From: Shewanella mangrovisoli
GTDB taxonomy: Bacteria > Pseudomonadota > Gammaproteobacteria > Enterobacterales > Shewanellaceae
DNA length: 64,000 nucleotides
NCBI RefSeq assembly: GCF_019457635.1
Contig: NZ_CP080412.1
Location: 868,001 to 932,000, forward strand
Direction of reading: 5' to 3'
In this document: positions 7,774 to 17,408 of the stretch, in pieces
Position numbering within the stretch: position 1 is the stretch's first letter
Layout: the number at the start of each line of letters is the position of its first letter
Translations under genes and position numbers: made by a program
The notes under the pieces: model-generated
The model's input: only the letters and a program-made list of their open reading frames with translations
Told to the model about the DNA's origin: nothing
Database searches by the model: none

Positions 7774-8385
7774 ATGAAGCCTGCTGGTTTTTCGCAAACA
7801 GATGTGGAAATTCTCGAGAAAAAGTCGCTGTATCAAGGTTTTTTCGCCCTCGAACAGTTCACTTTTAAACACAAATTATTTGCTGGTGGTTGGAGCCAAC
7901 CCGTGACCCGTGAAGTGTTCGAGCGTGGCCATGCCGTGGTGGTCCTGCCCTATGATGCTGCGCGTGACAAGATTGTTTTAATTGAACAAATTCGTTTTCC
8001 TGCATTAGCGACCACTAAATCTCCTTGGCTAATGGAGTTGGTCGCGGGTATGATTGCGCCCGACGAAACGCCGCTGGATGTTGCGCACCGCGAGCTGCTG
8101 GAAGAAACCGGCTTAACCGCCCGCAATATGCATTATGTGAATAGTTATCTGGCAAGTCCTGGTGGCAGTACGGAGCGTTTCTATTTCTATTGGGCCGAGG
8201 TGGATTCATCCTTGGCGCAAGGTCTGCACGGATTAGCTGACGAACACGAAGATATTCGATTGCATGTGTTAGACCGTGAGGATGCCTATAATCAGGTCGT
8301 CAACGGGGCAATAGACAATGCGTCGACCGTAATTGGATTGCAGTGGTTGCAATTAAACTATCAGCAACTGGTTAAAGTTGGATAA
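7774..8385 (+). CDS. nudF: ADP-ribose diphosphatase NudF
   Basis: 203 residues. It has a perfect Nudix box at residues 92-114 (G-x5-E-x7-REL-x-EE-x-GL), preceded by the conserved MELVAG and followed by SPGGSTERF, which is characteristic of ADP-sugar pyrophosphatases. It hydrolyses ADP-ribose to AMP and ribose-5-phosphate in the cytoplasm. The ATG has AAGGATTG 7-14 bases upstream. It is the first gene of a run to parE that is colinear with E. coli and is divergent from tolC. The next gene starts inside its last codons. Confidence 0.93.
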   Translation: MKPAGFSQTDVEILEKKSLYQGFFALEQFTFKHKLFAGGWSQPVTREVFERGHAVVVLPYDAARDKIVLIEQIRFPALATTKSPWLMELVAGMIAPDETPLDVAHRELLEETGLTARNMHYVNSYLASPGGSTERFYFYWAEVDSSLAQGLHGLADEHEDIRLHVLDREDAYNQVVNGAIDNASTVIGLQWLQLNYQQLVKVG

Positions 8386-8830
8386 AGGTTTGGCTACTTC
8401 AACATCGCACCGAAAACCGCGCTACCAACCTAACGTGAGCGACTTTTTAGCGCTATGCGGGCGTAACTACGGCTATATGCAGAAGTGGTTACCGCTCGAT
8501 ATTGAAGTGGGCCAGTCTTGGCAACTCGAAGGTGAAGCGGGTGTATTAGTAATCCGTATTTTAGAAAATACCAAATACACTCAATTAGTTGAGATCTCAC
8601 GCCCGGTTAAAATCATGGAGTTTATTAATACTCCCAAGGTGTTAGTGAGAATTTATCATGATGCTAAATTAGCAGAAGTGTTAACTGGTCAACAGATTTA
8701 CCAATTGCGCCCAGTGTATGATTATCCCAATTTACGCATGTATCATAGCGATGAAAAGTACCAGGTTAATGCATTCCTGGGGGAGTTATTGAAGATTGGC
8801 TGCCAACAACGTTTGGTGTGTCAATCTTAG
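8378..8830 (+). CDS. yqiB: DUF1249 family protein (YqiB)
   Basis: About 150 residues. The family pattern begins at residue 14 (RYQPNVSDFLALCGRNYGY) and includes ARLIRxYHDA-like VRIYHDAKLAEV and later YDYPNLRMYH. Its function is unknown; it is always found beside nudF and cpdA in enterics and relatives. No ATG precedes the conserved region. The start is therefore a TTG, either at 8378 (overlapping the end of nudF by 8 bases) or at 8390. Translational coupling to nudF is likely. Confidence 0.85.
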   Translation: MDKGLATSTSHRKPRYQPNVSDFLALCGRNYGYMQKWLPLDIEVGQSWQLEGEAGVLVIRILENTKYTQLVEISRPVKIMEFINTPKVLVRIYHDAKLAEVLTGQQIYQLRPVYDYPNLRMYHSDEKYQVNAFLGELLKIGCQQRLVCQS

Positions 8831-8845
8831 AATTGGGTATTCAAT

Positions 8846-9685
8846 GTGCTTAAAGAGGCTGTCTCTTACTCAATAGCTGAAGAAGAAAGTGTGCGCATAG
8901 TGCAAGTCACTGATCCGCACCTTTTTGCCGATCCTGAGGCGCAGTTATTAGGGGTCAACACCAGTAAAAGTTTTGCTGCTGTACTTAATACGATCCGTGC
9001 TGTCGACTATCCAGCGCATCTGATGTTAGCCACGGGCGATTTAAGCCAAGATTATTCCCCCGAATCCTATCGTCAATTCGTGGCCGCAGTCGCGCCGCTC
9101 AACTTACCTTGCCATTATCTTCCGGGTAATCATGATGATCCGCGGATCATGTATCTGCATATGCAGGGCGAGCGGATTTTTGGTCAGCAGCGTATCCTTG
9201 CGGGTAAATGGCAAATCTTGATGCTGGACTCCACCGTGCGGGGAAAGCCCGGCGGCAATATGGCCGAGAGTCAATTCGAACTCATTGAACAGGCCATTGC
9301 CGCGCATCCAGACCGCCACACTCTACTGGTGATGCACCATAACCCTATTTTGGTGAATTGCGCTTGGTTAGACCAACATTGCATGGATAACGGCACTGAG
9401 TTTCTCAGACGTGTCGCCCAATACCCACAGGTTAAGGGGTTACTCTGGGGCCATGTGCATCAACAGTTGGATACCGACTATGACGGTCCCCATGGCCCAC
9501 TGCAATTAATGGCGACCCCTTCTACTTGTATTCAGTTTAAACCGCAATCGCCTTATTTTGCCCTCGATGGACTGCAACCCGGTTATCGTTTGCTGGAGCT
9601 GAAGGCCGATGGTAGCATCTGCACTAATGTGTATCGCGTGCCGGGAAATCTGTTTTCCCCCGATAAAGATTCCAGCGGTTATTAA
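8846..9685 (+). CDS. cpdA: 3',5'-cyclic AMP phosphodiesterase CpdA
   Basis: 279-residue calcineurin-like metallophosphoesterase. The metal-binding motifs appear in order: TDPHLF near residue 26, GDLSQD near 64, GNHD near 94, MHHNP near 166 and GHVH near 206. CpdA hydrolyses cAMP and so lowers CRP activity, which in Shewanella influences anaerobic respiration. The start is GTG 8846, 15 bases after yqiB. It belongs to the same run as nudF, yqiB and yqiA. A CRP-like site lies 10 kb away upstream of a porin gene. Confidence 0.93.
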   Translation: MLKEAVSYSIAEEESVRIVQVTDPHLFADPEAQLLGVNTSKSFAAVLNTIRAVDYPAHLMLATGDLSQDYSPESYRQFVAAVAPLNLPCHYLPGNHDDPRIMYLHMQGERIFGQQRILAGKWQILMLDSTVRGKPGGNMAESQFELIEQAIAAHPDRHTLLVMHHNPILVNCAWLDQHCMDNGTEFLRRVAQYPQVKGLLWGHVHQQLDTDYDGPHGPLQLMATPSTCIQFKPQSPYFALDGLQPGYRLLELKADGSICTNVYRVPGNLFSPDKDSSGY

Positions 9686-9711
9686 CGCGAGTGACCGCAG
9701 CTTGAGGAACT

Positions 9712-10287
9712 ATGCTGCTCTATATTCACGGATTCAACAGTTCACCTTTCTCCGATAAAGCGGTGATGACGGCGCAATATATGGCCGAGCATCACCCTTC
9801 TTTAGCATTCCATCAACCGCAATTACCCAATACACCTAAGGCCGCCATGGCCTTGCTGCAGCACTACGTTGAGGCGGCTAAGCAAGCGGGCGAGCCACTC
9901 AATTATATCGGCTCATCCTTGGGGGGATATTTTGCGAGTTACTTGGCAGAGCTGTACGGTGGCCGCGCTGTGTTGGTGAATCCGGCCGTCAAGCCCTTTG
10001 AGCTGTTTGATGAGTTTATGGGGCTGCAATTTAACCCTTATACCGAAGAGCATTATCAGGTATTGCCGGAACATAAGCTGGAAGTGGCTGAATTTAATAC
10101 GGCTGTTATCCGCAATCCCGATCGTTTTTTGGTACTATTGCAAACGGGCGATGAAGTGCTGGATTATCGAGAAGCACTGCATAAGTATCACCATTGCCAA
10201 TTACGGATTGAATCCGGTGGCGATCACAGTTTTGTGGGTTATGAGCGATATCTGCAAACTGTAAGCCAATTTTTACACTTACCTTGA
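9712..10287 (+). CDS. yqiA: YqiA family alpha/beta-hydrolase (esterase)
   Basis: 191 residues. It starts with the YqiA signature MLLYIHGFNSSP, has the nucleophile elbow GSSLGGY near residue 67, an acidic residue in LLQTGDEVLD and the catalytic His in GGDHSFVGYE. E. coli YqiA hydrolyses short acyl esters in vitro; the natural substrate is unknown. It lies 26 bases after cpdA and 56 before parE, the same order as in E. coli. Confidence 0.9.
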   Translation: MLLYIHGFNSSPFSDKAVMTAQYMAEHHPSLAFHQPQLPNTPKAAMALLQHYVEAAKQAGEPLNYIGSSLGGYFASYLAELYGGRAVLVNPAVKPFELFDEFMGLQFNPYTEEHYQVLPEHKLEVAEFNTAVIRNPDRFLVLLQTGDEVLDYREALHKYHHCQLRIESGGDHSFVGYERYLQTVSQFLHLP

Positions 10288-10343
10288 CAAATAGTCGTCC
10301 AGAGCCGCAACATGGCCGGATATAACAACTTATAGCGTACACT

Positions 10344-12230
10344 ATGACGAATCAATACACCTCTGACGCCATTGAAGTTCTTAACGGACTCGACCCAGTT
10401 AAACGCCGTCCAGGTATGTATACCGATACCACCCGACCTAACCATTTAGGCCAAGAGGTCATAGATAACAGTGTGGACGAGGCCTTAGCGGGCCACGCCA
10501 CTAAAATCGAAGTTGTGCTCCATACCGATAATTCCCTGGAAGTCACCGATGATGGTCGGGGGATGCCAGTAGATATTCACCCTGAAGAAGGTATTCCTGG
10601 GGTCGAGCTGATCCTCACTAAACTGCATGCTGGCGGTAAATTTTCGAATAAAAATTACCAATTCTCCGGTGGTTTGCACGGTGTGGGGATTTCGGTGGTT
10701 AACGCCCTGTCTCGTCGCGTCGAAGTGACGGTACGCCGTGACGGCCAAGTGTATGATATTGCTTTTGAAAATGGCTTTAAGGTTGAAGAATTAAAAGTTA
10801 CGGGTACTTGTGGTCGTCGCAATACTGGTACCCGAGTGCATTTCTGGCCTGACGCTAGTTATTTCGATTCGGCGAATTTCTCCAACTCTAAACTCATCTA
10901 TTTGCTGCGCGCTAAGGCCGTGTTGTGCCCAGGCCTTAGGATCAAATTTACCAATAAGCACACCAATGAAGTCCATGAATGGTACTACGAGAGTGGTTTA
11001 ACCGATTATCTCAAGGCGGCGGTTGGCGATAATTTAATGCTGCCAGAAGAGCCCTTTATCGGCAGCTTTAAAGGCCAAATCGAAGCCGCTGATTGGGCCA
11101 TTACTTGGCTGCCTGAAGGTGGCGATGCGATTAACGAAAGCTATGTTAACTTGATCCCAACGCCATTGGGTGGAACCCACGTGAACGGTTTCCGCCAAGG
11201 TTTGCTGGAGTCGATGCGCGAGTTTTGCGAGTTTCGTAATCTGATCCCCCGCGGCATCAAGCTATCGCCTGAGGATATTTGGGACCGCGCCGCCTTCATT
11301 CTCTCGGTGAAGATGCAAGATCCGCAGTTTGCCGGTCAAACCAAAGAGAAACTCTCGAGCCGTCAAAGCTCTGCTTTTGTCTCTGGCATTGTGCGTGACG
11401 CGTTTTCACTGTGGCTCAACTCGAATACCGAATTGGCCGAGTCGCTGGCGGACATGTGTATTAACAACGCCCAGCGCCGCTTAAAAGCCGCGAAAAAAGT
11501 GGCCCGTAAAAAAGTCACCTCTGGCCCGGCATTACCGGGTAAATTGACTGACTGTAGCGGCCAAGATCCGATGCGCGGCGAACTTTTCCTCGTGGAAGGG
11601 GACTCAGCGGGCGGCAGTGCCAAGCAGGCGCGCGACCGTGAGTTTCAGGCCATTATGCCGCTGCGTGGTAAAATCCTAAACACTTGGGAGGTAGATGCTT
11701 CGCAGGTGTTGGCTTCGCAGGAAGTGCATGATATCTCGGTGGCGATTGGTTGCGACCCCGATAGCAACGACATCTCCGAGCTAAGATATGGCAAGATTTG
11801 TATCCTTGCCGACGCGGACTCCGACGGGCTACATATTGCAACTTTACTCTGCGCCCTGTTTCTGAAACATTACCGTGTGCTGGTCGAACAGGGCCATGTC
11901 TATATCGCTATGCCACCGCTGTTCCGTATCGATATAGGTAAGGATGTTTACTACGCCTTAGATGAGGCTGAAAAAGAAGGTATTCTCGACCGTATTACTG
12001 CCGAGAATAAAAAGGGTAAGGTCCAAGTTACGCGCTTTAAAGGTCTGGGTGAGATGAACCCGCTGCAATTGCGTGAAACGACTATGGATCCAAACACTCG
12101 CCGTTTAGTTCAGTTAACCATTGATGATGTAGAAGAAACTGACTCACTGATGGATATGTTGCTGGCTAAGAAACGTTCGCCCGATCGTAAAAACTGGCTC
12201 GAGGATAAGGGTGACATGGCGGTACTTTAA
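10344..12230 (+). CDS. parE: DNA topoisomerase IV subunit B ParE
   Basis: 628 residues, close to the 630 of E. coli ParE. The GHKL ATPase domain shows the opening YTSDAIEVLNGLDPVKRRPG, DDGRGMPV and the lid segment FSGGLHGVGISVVNA. The Toprim domain carries EGDSAGG near residue 417 and the metal-binding DADSDG near residue 490. With ParC it unlinks daughter chromosomes. It is followed by a secreted beta-propeller gene and then parC, so the two subunits are probably still in one transcript. Confidence 0.97.
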   Translation: MTNQYTSDAIEVLNGLDPVKRRPGMYTDTTRPNHLGQEVIDNSVDEALAGHATKIEVVLHTDNSLEVTDDGRGMPVDIHPEEGIPGVELILTKLHAGGKFSNKNYQFSGGLHGVGISVVNALSRRVEVTVRRDGQVYDIAFENGFKVEELKVTGTCGRRNTGTRVHFWPDASYFDSANFSNSKLIYLLRAKAVLCPGLRIKFTNKHTNEVHEWYYESGLTDYLKAAVGDNLMLPEEPFIGSFKGQIEAADWAITWLPEGGDAINESYVNLIPTPLGGTHVNGFRQGLLESMREFCEFRNLIPRGIKLSPEDIWDRAAFILSVKMQDPQFAGQTKEKLSSRQSSAFVSGIVRDAFSLWLNSNTELAESLADMCINNAQRRLKAAKKVARKKVTSGPALPGKLTDCSGQDPMRGELFLVEGDSAGGSAKQARDREFQAIMPLRGKILNTWEVDASQVLASQEVHDISVAIGCDPDSNDISELRYGKICILADADSDGLHIATLLCALFLKHYRVLVEQGHVYIAMPPLFRIDIGKDVYYALDEAEKEGILDRITAENKKGKVQVTRFKGLGEMNPLQLRETTMDPNTRRLVQLTIDDVEETDSLMDMLLAKKRSPDRKNWLEDKGDMAVL

Positions 12231-12282
12231 TGTTGTGCACTATTGCCGATAACAATAAAACTTAGGCATAAAGAAAATTACC

Positions 12283-13458
12283 ATGTTGTATATAAAAACT
12301 AATAATTATAAATATTTAAGGGTGTTCTCTGCCTTCGGGGCCCTACTGGTGAGTCTGGCGTTATTAACGAGCCAGGCGGCGATAGCGGGGTCTCAGTCGA
12401 TCATGATTACCGTGTCGAAGGGATTTGGTTTATCCCTTTATGCCTCCGATCTCGGGGATGCAAAGCAGATAGCCATGGGCTCGAATGGTACGCTCTTTGT
12501 GGGCTCCAATAAGAGTGGCACTGTGCATGCGCTCGTTGACAGCAATCAAGATGGTCGCGTCGATAAACGTTATGTGATTGCCAAAGGGCTGGAATCCCCC
12601 GATGCGATAGCCTTCCATAATGGCGATCTTTTTGTTGCGACCGAAAACCGTATCGTACGTTTTATTGATATCGAGCAGCGCTTACGTCGACCCAGTCGCC
12701 CTAAAGAAATCTATAGCGACCTGCCTGAATCCAATAAGAAAAGCACCCGTGCGATGAATTTTGGCCCCGATGGCAGGTTGTATGTCTCTATCGGTGCACC
12801 GTGCAACGTATGTGAGGCGAGTGCGCCCTACAGCAGCATTATTGCAATTAATGTCGATACAGGTGCCAGTGAGCAAATAGCGCTGGGCGTACGGGATGCG
12901 ACCGGATTTGACTGGTCCCCCCAAGATGGCAAGTTATGGTTTGCCGACCAAGGTCGGGATTGGATGGGGGATAACTTACCACCCGATGAAATCAACCGCA
13001 TCGATGTGGTCGGTAGCCATTATGGATTCCCCTATTTGCACGCCTCGTCCGTGGTCGAGCCGGCCTACGAAAAACCAAAGAATTTAAAAATTACCGTCCC
13101 AGTATATGAACTGCCGGCCCATGTGGCGCCGACGGGGCTGGCGTTTTATCGCGGCAAGCAATTCCCTGAAATGTATCATAATCAGCTCTTTGTCGCCGAA
13201 AATGGTTCGTGGAACCGTTCGAGCAAAGTGGGTTATCAAATCGTCATGTTGAAGCTTGAAAATCAGCAGGTGGTGAGTCGTGAAACCGTAGTCAGTTTCC
13301 TCGACGGTGAGTTTCCCGTTGCCCGTCCCTATGCCTTGTTGTCGGCAGACGATGGTGCTATGTACATTTCGGATGATTTAAAAGGTAACGTGTATCGGCT
13401 GTTTTATAAGGATGGCGATACGACTGAAGAACCACAGGAACTAGAAGAAAATGAGTGA
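12283..13458 (+). CDS. exported beta-propeller protein, PQQ-dependent sugar/sorbosone dehydrogenase-like
   Basis: 391 residues with an N-terminal hydrophobic signal (about residues 15-36, cleavage near AIAGS). The rest is a six-bladed propeller of the glucose/sorbosone dehydrogenase type. Recognisable blade segments are [58 protein letters not shown] and [12 protein letters not shown]. Related enzymes oxidise sugars in the periplasm using PQQ; whether this one binds PQQ is not shown. A Cys pair (CNVC, near residue 176) could form a disulfide or bind haem. It lies between parE and parC, overlapping parC by 8 bases, an unexpected place for an exported protein. Confidence 0.75.
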   Translation: MLYIKTNNYKYLRVFSAFGALLVSLALLTSQAAIAGSQSIMITVSKGFGLSLYASDLGDAKQIAMGSNGTLFVGSNKSGTVHALVDSNQDGRVDKRYVIAKGLESPDAIAFHNGDLFVATENRIVRFIDIEQRLRRPSRPKEIYSDLPESNKKSTRAMNFGPDGRLYVSIGAPCNVCEASAPYSSIIAINVDTGASEQIALGVRDATGFDWSPQDGKLWFADQGRDWMGDNLPPDEINRIDVVGSHYGFPYLHASSVVEPAYEKPKNLKITVPVYELPAHVAPTGLAFYRGKQFPEMYHNQLFVAENGSWNRSSKVGYQIVMLKLENQQVVSRETVVSFLDGEFPVARPYALLSADDGAMYISDDLKGNVYRLFYKDGDTTEEPQELEENE

Positions 13459-15727
13459 CGCGATCAAGTTAAGCTTAGATGGCGTAGAGCAGATGCCCCT
13501 GCGGCGCTTTACCGAAGAAGCTTATCTGAATTATTCCATGTACGTCATCATGGACCGAGCCTTGCCCCATATTGGTGATGGGCTTAAGCCTGTACAACGG
13601 CGGATTATTTATGCCATGAGTGAGCTCGGGTTATCGGCTCAGTCAAAACATAAAAAATCAGCCCGTACCGTCGGTGACGTATTAGGTAAGTACCATCCCC
13701 ATGGCGACAGCGCCTGTTATGAGGCTATGGTGCTGATGGCGCAGCCATTTTCTTACCGTTATCCGTTGGTAGATGGTCAAGGTAACTGGGGGGCGCCAGA
13801 CGATCCTAAGTCCTTCGCAGCGATGCGTTATACCGAGGCGCGTCTGTCTAAGTTCTCCGAAGTCTTACTTTCAGAGCTTGGACAAGGGACGGTCGAGTGG
13901 GGCGCTAACTTCGATGGCACCTTAAAAGAACCTAAAGTGCTGCCTGCGCGTTTACCGCATATTTTACTCAATGGCATCACAGGTATTGCTGTGGGCATGG
14001 CGACGGATATTCCGCCCCATAATGCCAGAGAGTTAGTCAATGCCTGTGTGGCACTGCTGGACGATCCTAAACTCGAACTTGAGCAGTTGATGGGCTATGT
14101 GCCAGGTCCGGATTATCCGACCGAAGCCGAGATCATCACGCCATCGGCCGACATTGCCAAAGTCTATGAGACGGGCCGTGGCTCCATAAAAGCCCGCGCC
14201 GTGTATAGCGTCGAAGCGGGTGAGATAGTGATCACCGCTCTGCCGCACCAAGCCAGTAGCGGTAAGATTTTAGAGCAGATCGCCGCCCAGATGCAGGCGA
14301 AAAAGCTGCCTATGGTAGCGGACTTACGTGATGAGTCCGACCATGAAAACCCGGTGCGACTGGTGGTGGTGCCGCGCTCAAACCGCGTCGATTGCGACCA
14401 ACTGATGGCGCACTTGTTTGCGACCACAGATCTTGAGAAAAGCTTTAGGGTAAACCTTAACGTCCTAGGCCTCGATGGTCGCCCACGGGTGAAGGGCCTT
14501 AAAGACTTATTAACCGAATGGTTAGAGTTCCGTGTCGATACCGTAAGACGTCGCCTCGAGTATCGCCTCGATAAAGTGCTGGCACGGTTACATATCCTCG
14601 AAGCCTTGATGATTGCCTTCCTCAATATCGATGAAGTGATTGAAATCATCCGCTTCCACGATGAGCCAAAGGCCGAGTTAATGGCGCGCTTTAACCTGAC
14701 GGATAGGCAAGCAGAAGCCATCCTCGAGTTAAAATTACGCCATTTAGCCAAGCTGGAAGAGTTTAAAATCAAGGCCGAGCAGGATGAGCTTGAGGCCGAG
14801 CGTGAGAAATTAGAGCTGTTATTAGGCTCAGACCGTCGCTTAAAAACCTTGATCAAGAAAGAATTAATTCAAGATGGCGAAACCTATGGTGACGATCGCC
14901 GCTCACCGATTGTTGAGCGCCATGAGTCCCGTGCCTTAACCGAGCAAGAGCTGACGCCGAGCGAGCCAGTGACTGTGGTGTTATCTGAAAAAGGCTGGGT
15001 GCGTTGTGCTAAGGGTCATGATATCGATGCCGAGTCTTTGTCCTACAAGGCGGGCGATCAATATCTATGCAGTGCGATGGGGCGCAGCAATCAGGCGGCG
15101 GTATTTATTGATTCATCGGGCCGCGCGTTTGCTACCGACAGTCACAGCCTGCCATCGGCCCGCAGCCAAGGTGAACCAATCACTACGCGCTTTAATATGG
15201 CGCCGGGTGAAACCATGCAGCATGTGATTTTGGGGGAAGACGAGCAATGTTTCCTGCTCGCCACCGATGCGGGTTACGGTTTTATCTGTACTTACAATGA
15301 TATGGTTTCGCGCAACAAGGCGGGTAAAGCCCTGTTAAGCTTGCCGACGAATGCTAAGTCCTTACCGCCTAGACCGATTGACCGCAATCGCGAGATGTCG
15401 ATTCTTGCTATCACCAATGAAGGTCGTATGTTGCTGTTTTCATTGGAAGCATTGCCGCAATTGTCTAAGGGCAAAGGGAACAAGATTATCGGTATTCCAA
15501 GCGAACGTGCTAAGAATCGTGAAGAACTGATGACCCATTTACAGTTAGTGCCAGCCGACACACCAGTGACCCTATGGGCGGGTAAGCGTAAACTCACTTT
15601 AAAACCGAGCGATTTAGAGCATTATCGGGGTGAACGTGGCCGCCGCGGCGCCAAACTACCGCGTGGGTTACAGCGTGTAGATAGCGTGGAGTTAGGCGAA
15701 GGTGCAGAGGTTTTACCTAGCATTTAA
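13451..15727 (+). CDS. parC: DNA topoisomerase IV subunit A ParC
   Basis: 758 residues. The N-terminal winged-helix region holds the catalytic Tyr (about residue 127 in [11 protein letters not shown]). The quinolone-determining segment [13 protein letters not shown] keeps the wild-type Ser and Glu, so no classic resistance substitution is visible. The C-terminal domain from about residue 500 is the DNA-wrapping beta-pinwheel. The ATG at 13451 overlaps the preceding propeller gene by 8 bases, suggesting translational coupling. A terminator follows at 15775. Confidence 0.97.
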   Translation: MSDAIKLSLDGVEQMPLRRFTEEAYLNYSMYVIMDRALPHIGDGLKPVQRRIIYAMSELGLSAQSKHKKSARTVGDVLGKYHPHGDSACYEAMVLMAQPFSYRYPLVDGQGNWGAPDDPKSFAAMRYTEARLSKFSEVLLSELGQGTVEWGANFDGTLKEPKVLPARLPHILLNGITGIAVGMATDIPPHNARELVNACVALLDDPKLELEQLMGYVPGPDYPTEAEIITPSADIAKVYETGRGSIKARAVYSVEAGEIVITALPHQASSGKILEQIAAQMQAKKLPMVADLRDESDHENPVRLVVVPRSNRVDCDQLMAHLFATTDLEKSFRVNLNVLGLDGRPRVKGLKDLLTEWLEFRVDTVRRRLEYRLDKVLARLHILEALMIAFLNIDEVIEIIRFHDEPKAELMARFNLTDRQAEAILELKLRHLAKLEEFKIKAEQDELEAEREKLELLLGSDRRLKTLIKKELIQDGETYGDDRRSPIVERHESRALTEQELTPSEPVTVVLSEKGWVRCAKGHDIDAESLSYKAGDQYLCSAMGRSNQAAVFIDSSGRAFATDSHSLPSARSQGEPITTRFNMAPGETMQHVILGEDEQCFLLATDAGYGFICTYNDMVSRNKAGKALLSLPTNAKSLPPRPIDRNREMSILAITNEGRMLLFSLEALPQLSKGKGNKIIGIPSERAKNREELMTHLQLVPADTPVTLWAGKRKLTLKPSDLEHYRGERGRRGAKLPRGLQRVDSVELGEGAEVLPSI

Positions 15728-15774
15728 CGGTCATTTGAGCTTGCGTAAGCTGTAATCGAAACAGGTTAATCAAA

Positions 15775-15806
15775 GCCACTTAAGTGTCACTTGAGTGGCT
15801 TTTTTA
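15775..15806 (+). terminator. terminator after parC
   Basis: A near-perfect 11-bp stem (GCCACTTAAGT / ACTTGAGTGGC) with a 3-nt loop, then TTTTTT. Confidence 0.9.
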
Positions 15807-15851
15807 TGACTAGAGTTATGCGCTAAAGAATCACTTATCTTAAATACAAGG

Positions 15852-15886
15852 CATAAAAAAACCTACCGCAAGCGGTAGGTTTTTAT
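15852..15886 (-). terminator. terminator of first porin gene
   Basis: Stem ACCTACCGC / GCGGTAGGT with a small loop. The A-run on the plus strand becomes the T-run for minus-strand transcription; it lies 22 bases after the porin stop. T residues on the other side make it partly bidirectional. Confidence 0.85.
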
Positions 15887-15907
15887 TAGTTAATATCCGA
15901 AAGGATA

Positions 15908-16978
15908 TTAGAAGTCGTAACGTACGCCTACAGAGAATACGTTGTCGTCTTGTAAGTCGATTTTAGCGCCTGTAGTGTCTTTGTAATCGCCTTTGTACAT
16001 TGAGTACTGGCCATACACCATAGTTGATTTAGAGAAACGGTAGTCAGCACCAACGTTGAAGTTGTTTACGCTAATATCGTCAGCACCAGCTTGACCTAAA
16101 GTGCTGTAATATTTACCGAAGCCAGCTTCATCGTAACCGTATTCTGCTTTCAGGTTTACGCCATTCAGGTCATAAACTACGTTAACGAAGTAAGTGTTAC
16201 CGTCGATAGAGCTGTCAGCTACGCTTTCAGAGTTTTGGAATAAACCACCGACTTTGAACTGACCTAATTTAACTTGAGCTACACCGCGGTATGCATCAAT
16301 TCCTGAGATACCTTTGTTATAAGCTACTGCTAAATAGTAGTTTTGCTCTTTAAACTTGCTATCACCTAAGGTCGCACTTAATGCGTAATCGTTTGAGCTG
16401 TCTTTACCTTCGGCAGAAGTTACTTTTTCATTGTCATCAATTAAATAAGTTGCGTTTAAAGTGACTAAGCCAGCGATTTTTGGTGAGTAGTACCAAATAC
16501 CATCTGCACTACGTGTTTGGCCTGAAACTAAACGATCGATATCCGCGTTGGTGTTACCAAATACGTCAACCGCGCCTTCAGCTTGTTTGAATACTGTGTC
16601 GTTACGACCCACTAACACAGTACCTGCGTTAGTTTTTAAACCTAAGTAAGTGTTACGAGCTTTGAAAACATCACCAGTGCCAGAAGTGTTTTCAACTTGG
16701 AATTCCATTTGATAAACAACATCATAGCCATCAGCGATCTTTTCAGAACCTTTAACACCTAATAGAGAGAAGTTGTTTTCTAAATAGGTACCAGCGTTGT
16801 TCTCATCGGCATAGTTTGCTTCTAAGCCGTTAGTACCAGATTGTAGAGTTGCACCTGTCTCAGTATTGGTTACTGCAAGCTCTAAACGACCGTAGAAGCT
16901 TGGGCCTTCGGCTAGCGCGCCGAATGAAGCCAGTGCCAGTACTGATGCAACTGATGCAGAGATGAATGTCTTTTTCAT
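15908..16978 (-). CDS. Gram-negative porin, first of a tandem pair
   Basis: 356 residues with a typical signal peptide (MKKTFISASVASVLALASFG, cleavage at ALA-EGP). It is a 16-strand general porin of the OmpC/Omp35 class: the start of the mature part is GPSFYGRLELAV, the ANTDI-like loop-3 region reads VFGNTNADIDR, and it ends in Phe (VGVRYDF). The start is set at 16978, where GAGGGAG lies 8 bases upstream; the longer frame to 17065 runs through the leader. It is about half identical by eye to the second porin at 17409. Porins of this type let small anionic or neutral solutes cross the outer membrane. In S. oneidensis a related Omp35 porin supports anaerobic respiration. Confidence 0.9.
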   Translation of the reverse strand: MKKTFISASVASVLALASFGALAEGPSFYGRLELAVTNTETGATLQSGTNGLEANYADENNAGTYLENNFSLLGVKGSEKIADGYDVVYQMEFQVENTSGTGDVFKARNTYLGLKTNAGTVLVGRNDTVFKQAEGAVDVFGNTNADIDRLVSGQTRSADGIWYYSPKIAGLVTLNATYLIDDNEKVTSAEGKDSSNDYALSATLGDSKFKEQNYYLAVAYNKGISGIDAYRGVAQVKLGQFKVGGLFQNSESVADSSIDGNTYFVNVVYDLNGVNLKAEYGYDEAGFGKYYSTLGQAGADDISVNNFNVGADYRFSKSTMVYGQYSMYKGDYKDTTGAKIDLQDDNVFSVGVRYDF

Positions 16979-17042
16979 GTTTTGTGCTCCCTCGAACCTA
17001 AGTTCTTTTCCATTTTTCATGGTTTTTGTGTGGTTTAACACA

Positions 17043-17066
17043 TTTGTTACTGGAATCGGTAACAAA
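17043..17066. repeat. perfect inverted repeat in porin leader
   Basis: TTTGTTAC and GTAACAAA are separated by 8 bases, 65 bases before the porin start codon. It could be an operator or a hairpin in the untranslated leader of the porin mRNA. Confidence 0.5.
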
Positions 17067-17344
17067 GTTGCCGCCGATTTTTACAGTTTTACGACTTACA
17101 GGCTGTGTTGCAGATCATGTTTTTGGCTCTCCTTGTCCGTATTCGGGGTTTTTTAGGATATTTCCCTATATCTCAACCGCAAATCGGCGTGAAAGTGGTA
17201 AAACGGTATTTTTCACTTACTACTAAAGAGGTAGGTAAAGCGCCAAGGCTTAAGTGAGTCGGCGACGCTAACTGTAGCATATACTAATGTTGTCGCAAGT
17301 TTGTCATAAATGGGGAGAGAGAGTGCTATTTAGTATGAGGTACA

Positions 17345-17374
17345 ATAAAAAAGCGGCCAAAGCCGCTTTTTTAT
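17345..17374 (-). terminator. terminator of second porin gene
   Basis: Stem AAGCGGC / GCCGCTT with flanking A- and T-runs, 35 bases beyond the second porin stop; the sequence is symmetrical enough to work in both directions. Confidence 0.85.
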
Positions 17375-17408
17375 CAAATATCATCACTTTTGAATTAGGA
17401 TAATACTA

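Larger units (their letters stand above)
16979..17408. other. 430-base intergenic region between the two porins
   Basis: No convincing gene. It contains the leader and presumed promoter of the first porin (read leftwards), an 8-bp perfect inverted repeat at 17043-17066, and the terminator of the second porin at 17345-17374. Short open frames here lack ribosome-binding sites and family resemblance. Confidence 0.6.

Noticed and set aside
14164..14856. 230-residue minus-strand open frame inside parC
   Set aside because: Ser/Arg-rich composition typical of an antisense frame; parC is fully conserved over it and there is no ribosome-binding site.
16962..17226. Two overlapping plus-strand frames upstream of the first porin
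   Set aside because: They run through the porin signal-peptide codons or leader, use Phe/Ser-rich composition and lack ribosome-binding sites.
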